A DNA stretch of 64,000 nt, taken from NCBI GenBank assembly GCA_947498355.1, contig CANMKA010000022.1, forward strand, positions 1 through 64,000, written 5' to 3'. Shown piece after piece: positions 1-9,000 of the stretch (the stretch's first letter is position 1; every line of letters begins with the position of its first letter). Both the position numbers and the translations under genes were made by a program. Source of the DNA: an uncultured Paraglaciecola sp. GTDB taxonomy: Bacteria > Pseudomonadota > Gammaproteobacteria > Enterobacterales > Alteromonadaceae. The notes beneath the pieces were generated by a model. It searched no databases. It had not been told where the DNA came from and was given only the letters and a program-made list of their open reading frames with translations.

Positions 1-93
1 ACCAAACACTGTGAATGTTCATTTTATTTTTCAATTATCTAATTGTTTTTTATGTCTATTTTGTGGGGATTCCTCAGACTCAGTGTCCTAGAT

Positions 94-1623
94 TTACTCT
101 TTAGGCGCTGATAAGTCTATAAATCCACCGTCTTTGTCTTTCTCTTGAGATTCTACTGACGAATTGACTGCTTGTTCTGCTTTATTTTTGCGTTTAAACA
201 GTTTTTTAATAAAACCCAATTTAGCTAACAACCCTTTAGAATCTGCTGTTTTTTCGGTCTCAGATAAGTCAACAATCTCAGTTTGTTGTTTCTTCCAAAA
301 CAGTAAATTCAGCTTAGTGTCACTGACAATAAACCAAATAATCAAACCGCCTATCACCAGTAGCAACACATTCACTGTAATTACGATAGTAATTAACTCA
401 TCATCTGATAGCCCCTGCTCGGGGGGCGTTTGTGCAATATCGAGTTCATTGTCTTCAATAGGTGTTTGTTCGACAGGCGGAGGCGTAACAGGCTCAACTA
501 GCCTAGGCTCTTCAACCAAGAAAGAAAACTCTGGAACATCAAGAATAAACTCGCGTCCATCAAGAGTATTGCCAAAAGCTGTCAACTTAACCCTGTACAC
601 ACCAAAACTAAAATTGATTAACTCATGGCGACGAATCTCCTCGCTGATATCCGTAATCGAAAAGTTTTGAATATCACCATTTGGAAACCTGACTTTACCG
701 TCTAATAGTAAACTAGACATGTCCACATATTGGCGATCGGCGTCAACCTTCAAAATGTGGTAGCCCCCTGTACCATCATCTATATCAACATCAATACTAA
801 TGGGATTGGGTAATAGCATAATCGCAGGATCAACCTGTTCGCGGGAATACATTGGGGTAGCGACTTTAAAGGTAGGGATCCACTCGCCATCGGCAATCGC
901 CAAATTAAATTGGCCAGTAAACACACCATCTAATGGGGTTTCGTCCATCCCTTTACCGTTATCTTGAAAGGTTGCGATAATTTCAGAGTTTGAACCAAAG
1001 TTATTGTAATTTGGATTATTAGTACTGGCTAAGGAAATGGTTAGCTCGACCACATCTCGAAACGCTTCATAATCGATCGGTTTACCATCATTGGTTAAAT
1101 AAGCGGTTTGCTTGATGATTTCGCCAGAAAAGATGATCTTCGGTAAAGAATTTACATGAAGCGCCAGATCACTTATAACCATTACCCGGCTATTGGGCAA
1201 GATATCACCCACTGCCTGCCAAGGGCCAATATCAGGATTTTTCAAGCTGATCATGTCGTAGGTTGTCGAGTCGTACCAAAAAATGGTCTTCTCGTCGGCA
1301 TCGTTCTGAAACACTTTCGAACCGTCTGGCTTGACCAAAACGATAGGGCTAGAGCCATACTCTCGAAAGAAGATCATGGTTACTTCATCGATTTTATAGT
1401 CGATACGAAACCGGTTTTGCAACAATTCGATACTGTTGTGGAAATCGTTGCCTAACTGGGTCAAAGGCTGTGGAGCGGGCTCCTCTGGCTTGGTTTCCAA
1501 GGTGCTTAACGCTGCATCCCTGTGAAACAAACTATTGTCATCGGCAATAGCAAACTGCTCGACTGAATTTTGCACAATACCTACGAATAAGCACCAGCAT
1601 ATTGTGACGACCCAAGGTTTCAT
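94..1623 (-). CDS. TIGR03503-family membrane-anchored periplasmic protein
   Basis: Protein of about 509 residues of unknown function, recognised as the TIGR03503 type of conserved protein found in marine gammaproteobacteria. It has an N-terminal hydrophobic signal segment (MKPWVVTICWCLF...), a long beta-rich periplasmic part containing Asp/Gly-rich stretches (MDETPLDGVFTG, DIDDGTGGYH), a Pro/Glu-rich linker, one membrane segment near residues 415-440 (LITIVITVNVLLLVIGG), and a charged cytoplasmic tail rich in Lys/Glu. I chose the ATG at 1623, preceded by GGATG at good spacing, over an in-frame TTG at 1641, because the signal peptide begins cleanly there. It follows dnaQ on the same strand with a gap of about 28 bases, so the two may be cotranscribed. 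The family assignment is from memory of sequence style, and no activity can be deduced. Confidence 0.75.
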   Translation of the reverse strand: MKPWVVTICWCLFVGIVQNSVEQFAIADDNSLFHRDAALSTLETKPEEPAPQPLTQLGNDFHNSIELLQNRFRIDYKIDEVTMIFFREYGSSPIVLVKPDGSKVFQNDADEKTIFWYDSTTYDMISLKNPDIGPWQAVGDILPNSRVMVISDLALHVNSLPKIIFSGEIIKQTAYLTNDGKPIDYEAFRDVVELTISLASTNNPNYNNFGSNSEIIATFQDNGKGMDETPLDGVFTGQFNLAIADGEWIPTFKVATPMYSREQVDPAIMLLPNPISIDVDIDDGTGGYHILKVDADRQYVDMSSLLLDGKVRFPNGDIQNFSITDISEEIRRHELINFSFGVYRVKLTAFGNTLDGREFILDVPEFSFLVEEPRLVEPVTPPPVEQTPIEDNELDIAQTPPEQGLSDDELITIVITVNVLLLVIGGLIIWFIVSDTKLNLLFWKKQQTEIVDLSETEKTADSKGLLAKLGFIKKLFKRKNKAEQAVNSSVESQEKDKDGGFIDLSAPKE

Positions 1624-1651
1624 AACAGATATTTCATCCAATATTGATACA

Positions 1652-2356
1652 TTATTGACGCCAGAGACAACTCCCGCCCTTTTCCATCACTAGGTCGAGC
1701 CGACTTTCATGACTTTTCATCTCATCGGCTGAAGCACGAATAACCTTTAATGCTTTTCGATTGCCATCTAGACGGCGGATCACTTCGCCACCTGCCCCCG
1801 TAGACGTCTTGTTTCCAGATAAATTAAGGTCGGTTTGCCCCCCCGTCATCATCAAATAAACGTCTGCTAAAATTTCTGCATCAAGCAATGCCCCGTGCTT
1901 CTCACGGTGGGAGTTATCTATCCCATAACGCTTACACAACGCATCTAGGTTGTTCTTTTGCCCAGGGTGCATTTGGCGCGCAAGCTCTAGGGTATCTAGG
2001 ACGGTACAAATATCTGCAGTTTTGGGGGGTGTCACACCCAGTAGTTTATTAAACTCATGATCCATGAATCCCACATCAAAGGGGGCATTGTGGATCACTA
2101 GCTGAGCGCCACGAATAAACTCAACAAACTCACTTGCGACGTGTTTAAATAAAGGCTTATCGGTTAAAAATTCATTGGTGATGCCGTGAACATCTATCGC
2201 CTCTTGTTCGACTAAGCGCTCTGGATTGATATACACATGAAAGCTGTTACCCGTATGCTTGCGGTTAACTAACTCAACACAGCCTATCTCAATAATTCTA
2301 TGGCCTTGTCTTGGATCTATACCTGTAGTTTCTGTATCTAGTACAACCTGTCTCAT
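1652..2356 (-). CDS. dnaQ: DNA polymerase III epsilon subunit (3'-5' proofreading exonuclease)
   Basis: Proofreading subunit of the replicative polymerase core. The 234-residue protein carries all three DEDDh exonuclease motifs: Exo I (DTETTG, residues 7-12, metal ligands Asp7 and Glu9), Exo II (HNAPFDVGFMD) and Exo III (HGALLDAEILADVY with the catalytic His and Asp). The C-terminal tail corresponds to the region that binds the alpha subunit. Length is typical (E. coli 243). It is divergently transcribed from rnhA across about 200 bases, the classic gammaproteobacterial arrangement in which the two genes share a promoter region. Confidence 0.97.
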   Translation of the reverse strand: MRQVVLDTETTGIDPRQGHRIIEIGCVELVNRKHTGNSFHVYINPERLVEQEAIDVHGITNEFLTDKPLFKHVASEFVEFIRGAQLVIHNAPFDVGFMDHEFNKLLGVTPPKTADICTVLDTLELARQMHPGQKNNLDALCKRYGIDNSHREKHGALLDAEILADVYLMMTGGQTDLNLSGNKTSTGAGGEVIRRLDGNRKALKVIRASADEMKSHESRLDLVMEKGGSCLWRQ

Positions 2357-2558
2357 CTATTTTTACTGCCTTGAGGATTAACAACCCATTCTCTATTGCT
2401 TGAGTATAACCAATTGCAAGCACTTCGTTAATGGCAAAGCGTATTCACCTAATACTTAGCCTCAATTTCATTGATTTTACAATTTATACAACTTACGTTG
2501 GCACTACTTGCCGCCAAGGATATACTCGGCCTAATGCTATTAGAATGAGAGTTCTCAA

Positions 2559-3020
2559 ATGAAAAAAGTCAATGTATACACAGATGGTTCATGCCTAGGT
2601 AATCCGGGGCCAGGAGGTTATGGGGCCGTTTTACTGTTTGGTGAACATAGAAAAGAGCTTAGCCAAGGGTTTAAACACACTACCAACAACCGTATGGAGC
2701 TTTTAGCTACCATAGAAGCCCTCGCTTGCCTCAGTGAGTCTTGTGACGTTAGCCTCACTACAGATAGCCAATATGTAAAAAATGGAATCAATCAATGGAT
2801 AAAAAACTGGAAAAAAAATGGCTGGAAAACCTCAGCTAAAAAACCCGTTAAAAACGTCGACTTATGGAAACGCTTAGACCAACAAGTTACTCGCCACAAG
2901 GTGCAATGGTTTTGGGTAAAAGGCCACTCTGGCCACCCAGAAAACGAAGCCTGCGACCAACTAGCCAGACAAGCAGCGGAGGGTTCTAATCTTTTGGAAG
3001 ATGCTGGGTTTGTAGAATAA
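2559..3020 (+). CDS. rnhA: Ribonuclease HI
   Basis: Degrades the RNA strand of RNA-DNA hybrids (R-loops, primers). The 153-residue protein has the signature [16 protein letters not shown] and the carboxylate set of the family: Asp9, Glu47 in NNRMELLA, Asp69 in TTDSQYV and Asp133 in ENEACDQLA, with the flexible-loop His in [10 protein letters not shown]. The basic protrusion ([12 protein letters not shown]) is present as in E. coli RNase HI. ATG start; a GAGAG element lies just upstream. It is divergent from dnaQ. An inverted-repeat-bounded insert begins immediately after its stop codon. Confidence 0.97.
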   Translation: MKKVNVYTDGSCLGNPGPGGYGAVLLFGEHRKELSQGFKHTTNNRMELLATIEALACLSESCDVSLTTDSQYVKNGINQWIKNWKKNGWKTSAKKPVKNVDLWKRLDQQVTRHKVQWFWVKGHSGHPENEACDQLARQAAEGSNLLEDAGFVE

Positions 3021-3021
3021 T

Positions 3022-3124
3022 TCGCTTCGCTTATAGCATCCCTGCTTTTTTCAAACGAAGTCCCTTTCGTTCGACTTACTTTTCTTCAACAGCTAAGAAA
3101 AGTAAGCAAAAGAAGCCGAGCTCC
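3022..3124. repeat. Left arm of ~100-bp inverted repeat
   Basis: This stretch is the near-complete reverse complement of 4865-4970. Shared blocks include GCTTCGCTTA, TTTTTTCAAACGAA, CCCTTTCGTTCGACT and the internal hairpin ACTTTTCTT-caacagct-AAGAAAAGT followed by AAGCAAAAGAAGCCG. It begins right after the rnhA stop codon. The internal hairpin may also act as a transcription terminator for rnhA. Confidence 0.85.
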
Positions 3125-3336
3125 AGACAATTTTCTAATTCAGAAAGCATACTTCGCTTTTATGTCAGAGCGGCGAAAGGTAACATCCTTGTAAAGCGGT
3201 TCGCCTTGTCCAGACGTCCATATCTGGCCATCTGACAAGCGAATTACACTTTCTGGAAAATTGTAGTCGCTGAAGCAAGGGCATCTCCCGACATTTAAAG
3301 TCTCCAAATAAAACGTAATACATTTTTATAATGGAA
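3125..3336. other. Non-coding segment inside the inverted-repeat insert
   Basis: This lies between the left repeat arm and the 3' end of the broken gene. It contains short partial palindromes (for example GACAATTTTCTAATTCAGAAAG near 3123 against CTTTCTGGAAAATTGT near 3250), which suggests folded non-coding DNA. No plausible gene was seen. Confidence 0.4.
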
Positions 3337-4588
3337 TTAGCTAAAAACTCTTATTCTTCTGACTTCATCGTCACCATTTAGTGCCTCTAATAAACGTGAC
3401 ACCCATTTTTTTGAGTATAAATAACCGTCATATCCTTCAGAATAGCCCGAAAACTCACCTTTCCAATTTTTGTCATCATGTTGAGCTGGTCTTGCTTCAT
3501 AATATCGCCAACATTTAGTATGCATAGTCATGTTAAAGCTAGGCACTTTAGCTTTGATAAGTTCCACAATTTTTCCTGGCCTTAGTCTATAGGGTGACTC
3601 AACACCTTTTATAAACGCAACACCTTGTTCATATGAACTAAGCTCTTCTGACGATAATTGCGAAATATTGACGAACTCTATAGATAAATCAGAGGATTTA
3701 GCGTGATTTCCCAACTTAGGTATTAAAAAAGCACGAATTCTGTACTTTTGGCTTTCGAGGATTTCTTCGTCTAAATCTTGTTTAAACGTTTCCATATATT
3801 CTCTTACAACTTTGTAGTTTTCTCGTTGAAATTGCTTTAATGCATCAGCCTGAGCTTGTTGTGATATTCTAGTTAACTGCATAGTAGTCGCTAAATTAGC
3901 GGCCAATGCATGTTCATCGCCAAACTCCGATATAAATAAATTTTCAAAATTATTGAGTGATGATTGGCACTCTCCACTGACAGCTAAATCAACAGCAGGT
4001 GAGCCTGTAACAATGCAAACTCTCTAGCTTTATTTAACAAAATACCCTTTGTCGAATGATCTGCTGTCTTTTGAAGCTTTTGACTATGTACGGCTCTAAA
4101 TTCATCCTTGCTTAAATAGCTAATTCCTGTACTGCTATATTGATCTCCGTCTCTATCAATATACTGATGCCAACGTTTAGTAGGGTAAGTTTTACATGTA
4201 CTTTCTTTCCACCCTGTATGCTCTGCTAAATCCTTAATGGTAAAATGTAAACCACTTTTTCTTTTGCTGTTAAAAAGTCATATGCTTTATCCACATACTC
4301 GAATCGATTCTTAGCTTTGTTCTGACCTTCTAGATCGTCTATAAATGCCATTAGATGATTCAAAATTCTGGAACTAATTTGGTAGGTTCTGCAGAAATTT
4401 GACTTACTCTTAAATACTTCTATTTCTTTATTAAATAGTAATCTAGCTTTATGGGCTCCGATCAGGACTATCCACTGCTTGATAGCTGCATTACGAATAG
4501 GACCAGATATTTGCCCACCAGGCCTGTGTGCGGTATTAATTTCAAGAAAAGCTTTTTCCAAATTCCAATTTTTGTCTACTTTTATCAC
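3337..4588 (-). pseudogene. Frameshifted gene of unrecognised family (about 415 codons if repaired)
   Basis: Two separate open frames and a segment in a third frame join into one protein. The 5' part (4588 down to about 4258; GTG start preceded by AAGGA) ends ...YDFLTAKEK. Shifting one base at the A-rich run 4256-4265 continues SGLHFTIKDLAEHTGWKEST...GISYLSKDEFRAVHSQK...LLNKAREF. A second one-base shift near the three A's at 4017-4019 continues CIVTGSPAVDLAVSGEC...GDEHALAANLATT into the long 3' frame, which ends ...RPGKIVELIKAKV...CWRYYEARP...WVSRLLEALNG. Both shifts are of the same sense (one base missing in a homopolymer), so either the gene is decayed or the sequence has two indel errors. 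The middle part looks like a helix-turn-helix (IKDLAEHTGWKESTCKTY). The family was not identified. The modular architecture and the setting on an inverted-repeat insert resemble defence-island genes, but that is inference. Confidence 0.65.
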
Positions 4589-4864
4589 GCCATAATCCTT
4601 ATATAGTGCACTGAATAAAATAATAGAATCCTAATTAAAACAAACTATTACCTAAATTTCACGGAGTTAAAAAGTCGCTCATTTGTCCAAGAGACATGTC
4701 AAAGCCAAGCTTTTGACTTTCCAGCGACTACTTATTCCCCAGCAAATTATTGGCTTGTCGAATGCCCGAATAGGGATATTCGGGCAAGGCAATCTTTTAT
4801 AGCAGGGAGCGACTTATTGCCGTTTCGACATTAAAGACAATTATTTGATGGAACAGGAATAAAT
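4589..4864. other. Non-coding segment with strong hairpin
   Basis: No gene is seen. A perfect palindrome lies at 4763-4786 (TGCCCGAATA-ggga-TATTCGGGCA). Upstream of it (about 4671-4740) there is AGTCGCTCATTTGTCC with a partial inverted copy GACTTTCCAGCGACT. It forms the right-hand non-coding part of the insert. Confidence 0.5.
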
Positions 4865-4970
4865 CGGGAGCACGGCTTCTTTTGCTTACTTTTCTTAGCT
4901 GTTGAAGAAAAGTCAGTCGAACGAAAGGGATTTCGTTTGAAAAAAGGCATGGATGCCGTAAGCGAAGCGC
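4865..4970. repeat. Right arm of ~100-bp inverted repeat
   Basis: Reverse-complement partner of 3022-3124 (GAGCACGGCTTCTTTTGCTT...GTAAGCGAAGCG), with a few scattered mismatches. Together the arms enclose about 1.74 kb that contains only the broken gene. Confidence 0.85.
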
Positions 4971-5054
4971 ATGCTATTGCGTAGATATCCTGCGACTAAA
5001 ATTTCCCAAAAAGATATCGCTGCGCTCAGTATTATTCTTCTATGAATTTCCCCC

Positions 5055-5408
5055 TTACTTATCACTCCAAACAGCATATTCATTGCCGTTTCTATCGTAA
5101 AAATGAAAACGCTTGCCTCCCGGGAAATCAAAGGTAGGCGTTTTAATTTTGCCTCCAGCTTTTTCGATAGCCTGTTGTGTCGCTGATAAATCTGAACTGT
5201 ATAAAACAACCAGCACGCTGCCTTTGTCTGCATCTACATTATGCTCAGACACATATAAGCCGCCATCTAAACCAGCGCCTTTAATCGCCGCGTAGTCGTC
5301 ACCAAAGTCTTCAAACTCCCAGCCAAATACTTGGTTGAAAAAAGCCTTACTCGATGCCATGGCTTTTACCGGTATCTCAATATAATTAATAGTGTGATGC
5401 CTATGCAT
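5055..5408 (-). CDS. VOC (glyoxalase/bleomycin-resistance fold) family protein
   Basis: A single-domain 117-residue protein of the vicinal-oxygen-chelate superfamily, cytoplasmic. Visible features are the N-terminal metal-side strand (HTINYIEIPVKAMASSKAFFNQVFGWEFEDFG), the mid-domain GLDGGLYVSE, and the C-terminal pair AGGKIKTPTFDFPGGKRFHFYDRNGNEYAVW, typical of small lactoylglutathione-lyase-like proteins. The substrate cannot be inferred. ATG start with GGAG five bases upstream. It stands alone between the inverted-repeat insert and the nitrate operon terminator. Confidence 0.85.
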   Translation of the reverse strand: MHRHHTINYIEIPVKAMASSKAFFNQVFGWEFEDFGDDYAAIKGAGLDGGLYVSEHNVDADKGSVLVVLYSSDLSATQQAIEKAGGKIKTPTFDFPGGKRFHFYDRNGNEYAVWSDK

Positions 5409-5691
5409 GCTCGCTCCTTACTTGAATAGAATGTTAAGTGCTTTAAATTCATGATAGCGAATCTAGGTGCTCCGCTAACTGCTAGCGGCCTATCATAATA
5501 ATAACCTTGTAATAAGGGCGATGCCTAGTCACTCAGTGCGGTATTCTCGACCAACAAATAAGCCTAGTATTGGCGCTACCATGCAAAGCCTAAATCCCCC
5601 TAAATACATAGCTTTTAGTGTAGTCATTATTTCTGTATCAACCACCTCCAAGACTCGCTAAACATGATGAGGTTATCTTTTACTTAAAACA
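5409..5691. other. Intergenic region, no confident gene
   Basis: This lies between the VOC gene and the nitrate operon terminator. On the minus strand there is a 32-codon open frame (5529-5627, MTTLKAMYLGGFRL...) preceded at a distance by GGAGG. It is hydrophobic, but it is too short and isolated to support as a gene. Confidence 0.4.
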
Positions 5692-5722
5692 AAAACGCCT
5701 ACTTCAAAGAAGTAGGCGTTTT
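5692..5722 (-). terminator. Rho-independent terminator of the nitrate transport operon
   Basis: Perfect 14-bp stem AAAACGCCTACTTC / GAAGTAGGCGTTTT with an AAA loop. Read on the minus strand it is followed by a T-rich tract. It lies about 70 bases past the porin stop codon and can also work in the other direction. Confidence 0.9.
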
Positions 5723-5789
5723 GCATTACCATTATTTTGAAATCAACAACCTAACGAACATACCTTAGGTTATTAAATACCGGTATTTA

Positions 5790-7004
5790 TTAGAACTTAG
5801 CACCCACCCAAACCCAAAGCTTGTCTGTGTCAGGCTTGCCGCCGTCACCAGAGTATGCTGCGTATTTAAGTCCTGCTGAGTAATTTTTAGAGAATTTAGT
5901 AGCAAACAAGAAATCAACTTCACTGCCTAAATCGTCAACTGTTGCGCTTGCGACATCCGCTTCAAAGTCATGGTAAACCACAGTCCATGAACCTTTTAAC
6001 GCTTTACCACCTAGAGAGATATAAGTATCTACAAGGCCTTCGTTAGGCGTTGTTAAGAACAAGTCAGCCCAACCGTTAAACTTATGCAAAGTAGCAAGTG
6101 GCGTAGCAAAACCTTTTAAACCATCATCTGAACCTAGGGTTTCTTGACCAAGTTTCGCTGTTACGCCAGAGAAAGTCGCGCCCACTTCAAGCATCAAGTA
6201 ATCAGTGTCAAAATCAGCTGCTGCAGACTCGTTTGATTGAGTCGCATACTCAGCAGCATAGCTGACTTTAACGTCAGACAAGGTAGTACCGCCTTTGAAG
6301 CTTACACCGTAAGTGTCTAATGCATTATCAGTATCGTTATCAACTTCTAGTAAGTAGCTGTAACCTACTATAGTCCCAACGCTTGTCTTATACGATGCGT
6401 TTAACATGTGATCTTTTGAATCTAGGTCAGCAGCTTCGCCGAAGATACGATTACGTTGAGTCACGTAAGCGTACTTAACTGTGAAGTCTTTACCATCAGA
6501 ATATTGTGCACTTACAGCATCAAAAGTCTGTCTATCTTGACGCCAGCCAACGTGACCTACATGACGGTGACCGTCAAAAGTAATCACCTGACGACCAGCT
6601 TTAGCAACGAATCCACCGCTTTTAAATTGAATAAAACCCTGATCTAGCTCAGTAAATTCAGGATCTGCAATCACTGAGTAAACACCAGTGTTTACGCCAG
6701 CAGGAGGCACTGAGTATTCGCCTTGGCCTAAAACAATACGGTTATCTTCCATTTCGATAGTCGCTGAAAAACCATCAACTGAACCTGTGGTGTAACCAAT
6801 TCGAGTACGCAGGGTTAACGCACTTGCATCTTCAAGAGCATTGTCTTGATCGCTCGTTTCATAACGTAAACGCATGTCTACACTTGCTTTACCCGATGTC
6901 AAAGCATCTGTGATTGAATCCGCTTGAGCAACTGAACTTGCAGATGCACCTAGTAAAGCGACAGACAGAGCTAAGCTTAATTTTGATTTGTTAAGTGTTT
7001 TCAT
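5790..7004 (-). CDS. Outer-membrane beta-barrel porin of the nitrate operon
   Basis: A 404-residue outer-membrane protein. It has a signal peptide (MKTLNKSKLSLALSVALLGASASSVAQA, likely cleaved before DS), then alternating amphipathic strands (VDMRLRYETSDQ, LTLRTRIGYTTG, FSATIEMEDNRIVLG) and a terminal aromatic (VWVGAKF), the hallmark of barrel assembly. It resembles alginate-export/OprD-like porins of Alteromonadales, but the substrate class cannot be read from sequence. It lies 77 bases after nrtD on the same strand, with the only clear terminator downstream, so it is probably the last gene of the nrtABD operon and may provide outer-membrane passage for nitrate (inference). Confidence 0.8.
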   Translation of the reverse strand: MKTLNKSKLSLALSVALLGASASSVAQADSITDALTSGKASVDMRLRYETSDQDNALEDASALTLRTRIGYTTGSVDGFSATIEMEDNRIVLGQGEYSVPPAGVNTGVYSVIADPEFTELDQGFIQFKSGGFVAKAGRQVITFDGHRHVGHVGWRQDRQTFDAVSAQYSDGKDFTVKYAYVTQRNRIFGEAADLDSKDHMLNASYKTSVGTIVGYSYLLEVDNDTDNALDTYGVSFKGGTTLSDVKVSYAAEYATQSNESAAADFDTDYLMLEVGATFSGVTAKLGQETLGSDDGLKGFATPLATLHKFNGWADLFLTTPNEGLVDTYISLGGKALKGSWTVVYHDFEADVASATVDDLGSEVDFLFATKFSKNYSAGLKYAAYSGDGGKPDTDKLWVWVGAKF

Positions 7005-7081
7005 GGTCTTCTCTTGTGTGTTTTGGACTCAGTCCGTTGTGTTAATAGTAAATTTTGGTATTTGCCATATTCGAGGCTAAA

Positions 7082-7936
7082 TTAAGCTACGTTGCTCGAT
7101 TTTTCCTCGTTACTGGTCTTTTTTTTTGCTCTGTGCTCCTCTACAGATTCCACTTTTCGTTGTTTCTCGTATAGGAATTTCAGCACTTCAGCGCGGTAGT
7201 GGTTATACTTGGGATCGTCAGCACACGCGATACGGTTTCTTGGTCTAGGCAAGTCTACGTGTAAAATTTCGCCGATAGTTGCAGCAGGACCATTTGTCAT
7301 CATTACAATGCGATCTGACAGCAATACCGCCTCATCAACATCGTGGGTAATCATGATAACCGTATTGCCTAACTCCGCATGAATTTCCATCACTGAGTCT
7401 TGCAAGTGGGCACGAGTTAGTGCATCTAAGGCACCAAAGGGCTCATCCATGAGGAGCACTTTAGGCTCCATTGCCAAGGCACGGGCGATACCTACTCGCT
7501 GCTTCATTCCGCCCGATATTTCTGAGGGAAGTTTGTCTGCAGCATGGGTCATATGTACTAGCTCTAGATTGTGCTCAACCCACTCTTTCATTTCTTGCTT
7601 AGAGCGCCCTTTTTGCGTTTGCTTAACTGCCAACTCAACATTTTTATAGGCACTTAACCAAGGTAATAAAGAATGGTTTTGAAATACAACTGCACGCTCT
7701 GGGCCTGGCTCGTTCACTTCTTTATTATTCAGAAGTACACCACCGGTCGTGGCTTGATACAAACCAGCAACGATATTCAGTACGGTGGATTTACCACAGC
7801 CCGAGTGACCGATTAATGAGATGAACTCACCTTTCTGTATCTTTAAATCAACATTTTGCAATGCTGTGAATGGACCTTTCGGAGTAGGAAAATCAATCCC
7901 TACTTTGGTTAACTCTAAATGGCTTGAATTGCTCAT
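7082..7936 (-). CDS. nrtD: Nitrate/nitrite ABC transporter ATP-binding protein
   Basis: ATPase that powers nitrate import at the inner membrane. The 284-residue protein has Walker A GHSGCGKST, Q-loop (VVFQNHSLLPWLSAYKNV), signature SGGMKQRVGIARAL, Walker B VLLMDEPFGALDA and the H-loop His (MITHDVDEAV). The LPRPRNR segment is characteristic of the nitrate/taurine/sulfonate group. It has a single ABC domain, so it is the NrtD/NtrCD type rather than the NrtC fusion with a nitrate-binding domain. It is 26 bases downstream of nrtB in the same operon. Confidence 0.92.
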   Translation of the reverse strand: MSNSSHLELTKVGIDFPTPKGPFTALQNVDLKIQKGEFISLIGHSGCGKSTVLNIVAGLYQATTGGVLLNNKEVNEPGPERAVVFQNHSLLPWLSAYKNVELAVKQTQKGRSKQEMKEWVEHNLELVHMTHAADKLPSEISGGMKQRVGIARALAMEPKVLLMDEPFGALDALTRAHLQDSVMEIHAELGNTVIMITHDVDEAVLLSDRIVMMTNGPAATIGEILHVDLPRPRNRIACADDPKYNHYRAEVLKFLYEKQRKVESVEEHRAKKKTSNEEKSSNVA

Positions 7937-7962
7937 AATAAATACCTTCTAAACTTCAAAAA

Positions 7963-8952
7963 TTAGCGTAAGACAGCTGTTTTATCCCAGCTTACTTTTC
8001 TTTGAACAGTCAGCATGAGGCGGTCTAAAATAAATCCAATCAAACCTATGGTTAGAACCGCTACCATGATTCGAGCAAGAGACTCTGAACTTCCGTTTTG
8101 GAATTCGTCCCAAACAAACTTACCTAGACCTGGGTTCTGTGCCAGCATTTCTGCGGCAATTAACACCATCCAACCTATGCCTAACGACAATCTTAATCCC
8201 GTGAAAATAGCGGGAATAGACGAAGGTAGAACGATAGTTGTCACGTGAGATAAAGCATTTAACCTAAGCACCTTGCTTACGTTTAACAGGTCTTTATCTA
8301 TGCTAGACACACCTACTGCTGTATTAATCAAAGTCGGCCACAAGCAACACAAGGCTACTGTTACCGCAGAGGTGATGAAGGATTTAGAGAACATAGGATC
8401 GGTACTGACGTACACAGCACTGACCACCATAGTCACCAAAGGCAACCATGCGAGAGGCGATACAGGTTTAAACAATTGAATAAGCGGATTAATAGCTGTG
8501 TAAGCGTTTTTGCTTAAGCCACACATAATACCCACTGGAATAGCAATTAATGAAGCTACAACAAACCCTACCATTACCGTATATAGGCTGGTCCAAATTT
8601 GCTCAAAGAAAGTAGGTGCGCCAGTAAAAGCACGAATTTTTGGCTGGTACGTAGGATCTTTAGCAACCCGTGCCGCATTTCGCTCATCTTGTCTTTGATA
8701 AAATTTGTCCGCTTTATCCATTTGTGCGTTGTGTTCATCTACCAATACGTTGGCTTGCTGCCATACTGCGGCAGGTCCCGGGAATTGACCTAGAGAAGTG
8801 TCGATATTTTTAGCCATCATAGACCACAACCCTAGGAAAATGACAATACCCACTATGGGCAAGCCAGCAGTACTAAGTATCGTATTGAAACTTGGCCACT
8901 GAACATTCTTCACTTGGTTGACAATGCTAGGAACGGTTTGTTGTTTATTCAT
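7963..8952 (-). CDS. nrtB: Nitrate/nitrite ABC transporter permease
   Basis: Inner-membrane permease of 329 residues. It has an N-terminal membrane segment (LPIVGIVIFLGLWSMMA), a charged periplasmic insertion (about residues 75-115, rich in Lys/Arg/Asp) and then the BPD_transp_1 domain (SLYTVMVGFVVASLIAIPVGIMCGLS...). The cytoplasmic coupling loop (DKDLLNVSKVLRLNALSHVTTIVLPSSIPAIFTGLRLSLG) matches the EAA-loop position for contact with the ATPase. It lies 48 bases after nrtA and 26 before nrtD, within one operon. Confidence 0.92.
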   Translation of the reverse strand: MNKQQTVPSIVNQVKNVQWPSFNTILSTAGLPIVGIVIFLGLWSMMAKNIDTSLGQFPGPAAVWQQANVLVDEHNAQMDKADKFYQRQDERNAARVAKDPTYQPKIRAFTGAPTFFEQIWTSLYTVMVGFVVASLIAIPVGIMCGLSKNAYTAINPLIQLFKPVSPLAWLPLVTMVVSAVYVSTDPMFSKSFITSAVTVALCCLWPTLINTAVGVSSIDKDLLNVSKVLRLNALSHVTTIVLPSSIPAIFTGLRLSLGIGWMVLIAAEMLAQNPGLGKFVWDEFQNGSSESLARIMVAVLTIGLIGFILDRLMLTVQRKVSWDKTAVLR

Positions 8953-9000
8953 AATAAGTACTCCATAACGGGTGGGACTATTGCCCCACCCTACCTCTAG

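Noticed and set aside
164..670. 168-codon plus-strand frame
   Set aside because: It is antisense to the TIGR03503-type gene, whose signal peptide, membrane segment and composition are convincing.
4913..5233. 106-codon minus-strand frame
   Set aside because: It overlaps the VOC gene in another frame and the right inverted-repeat arm.
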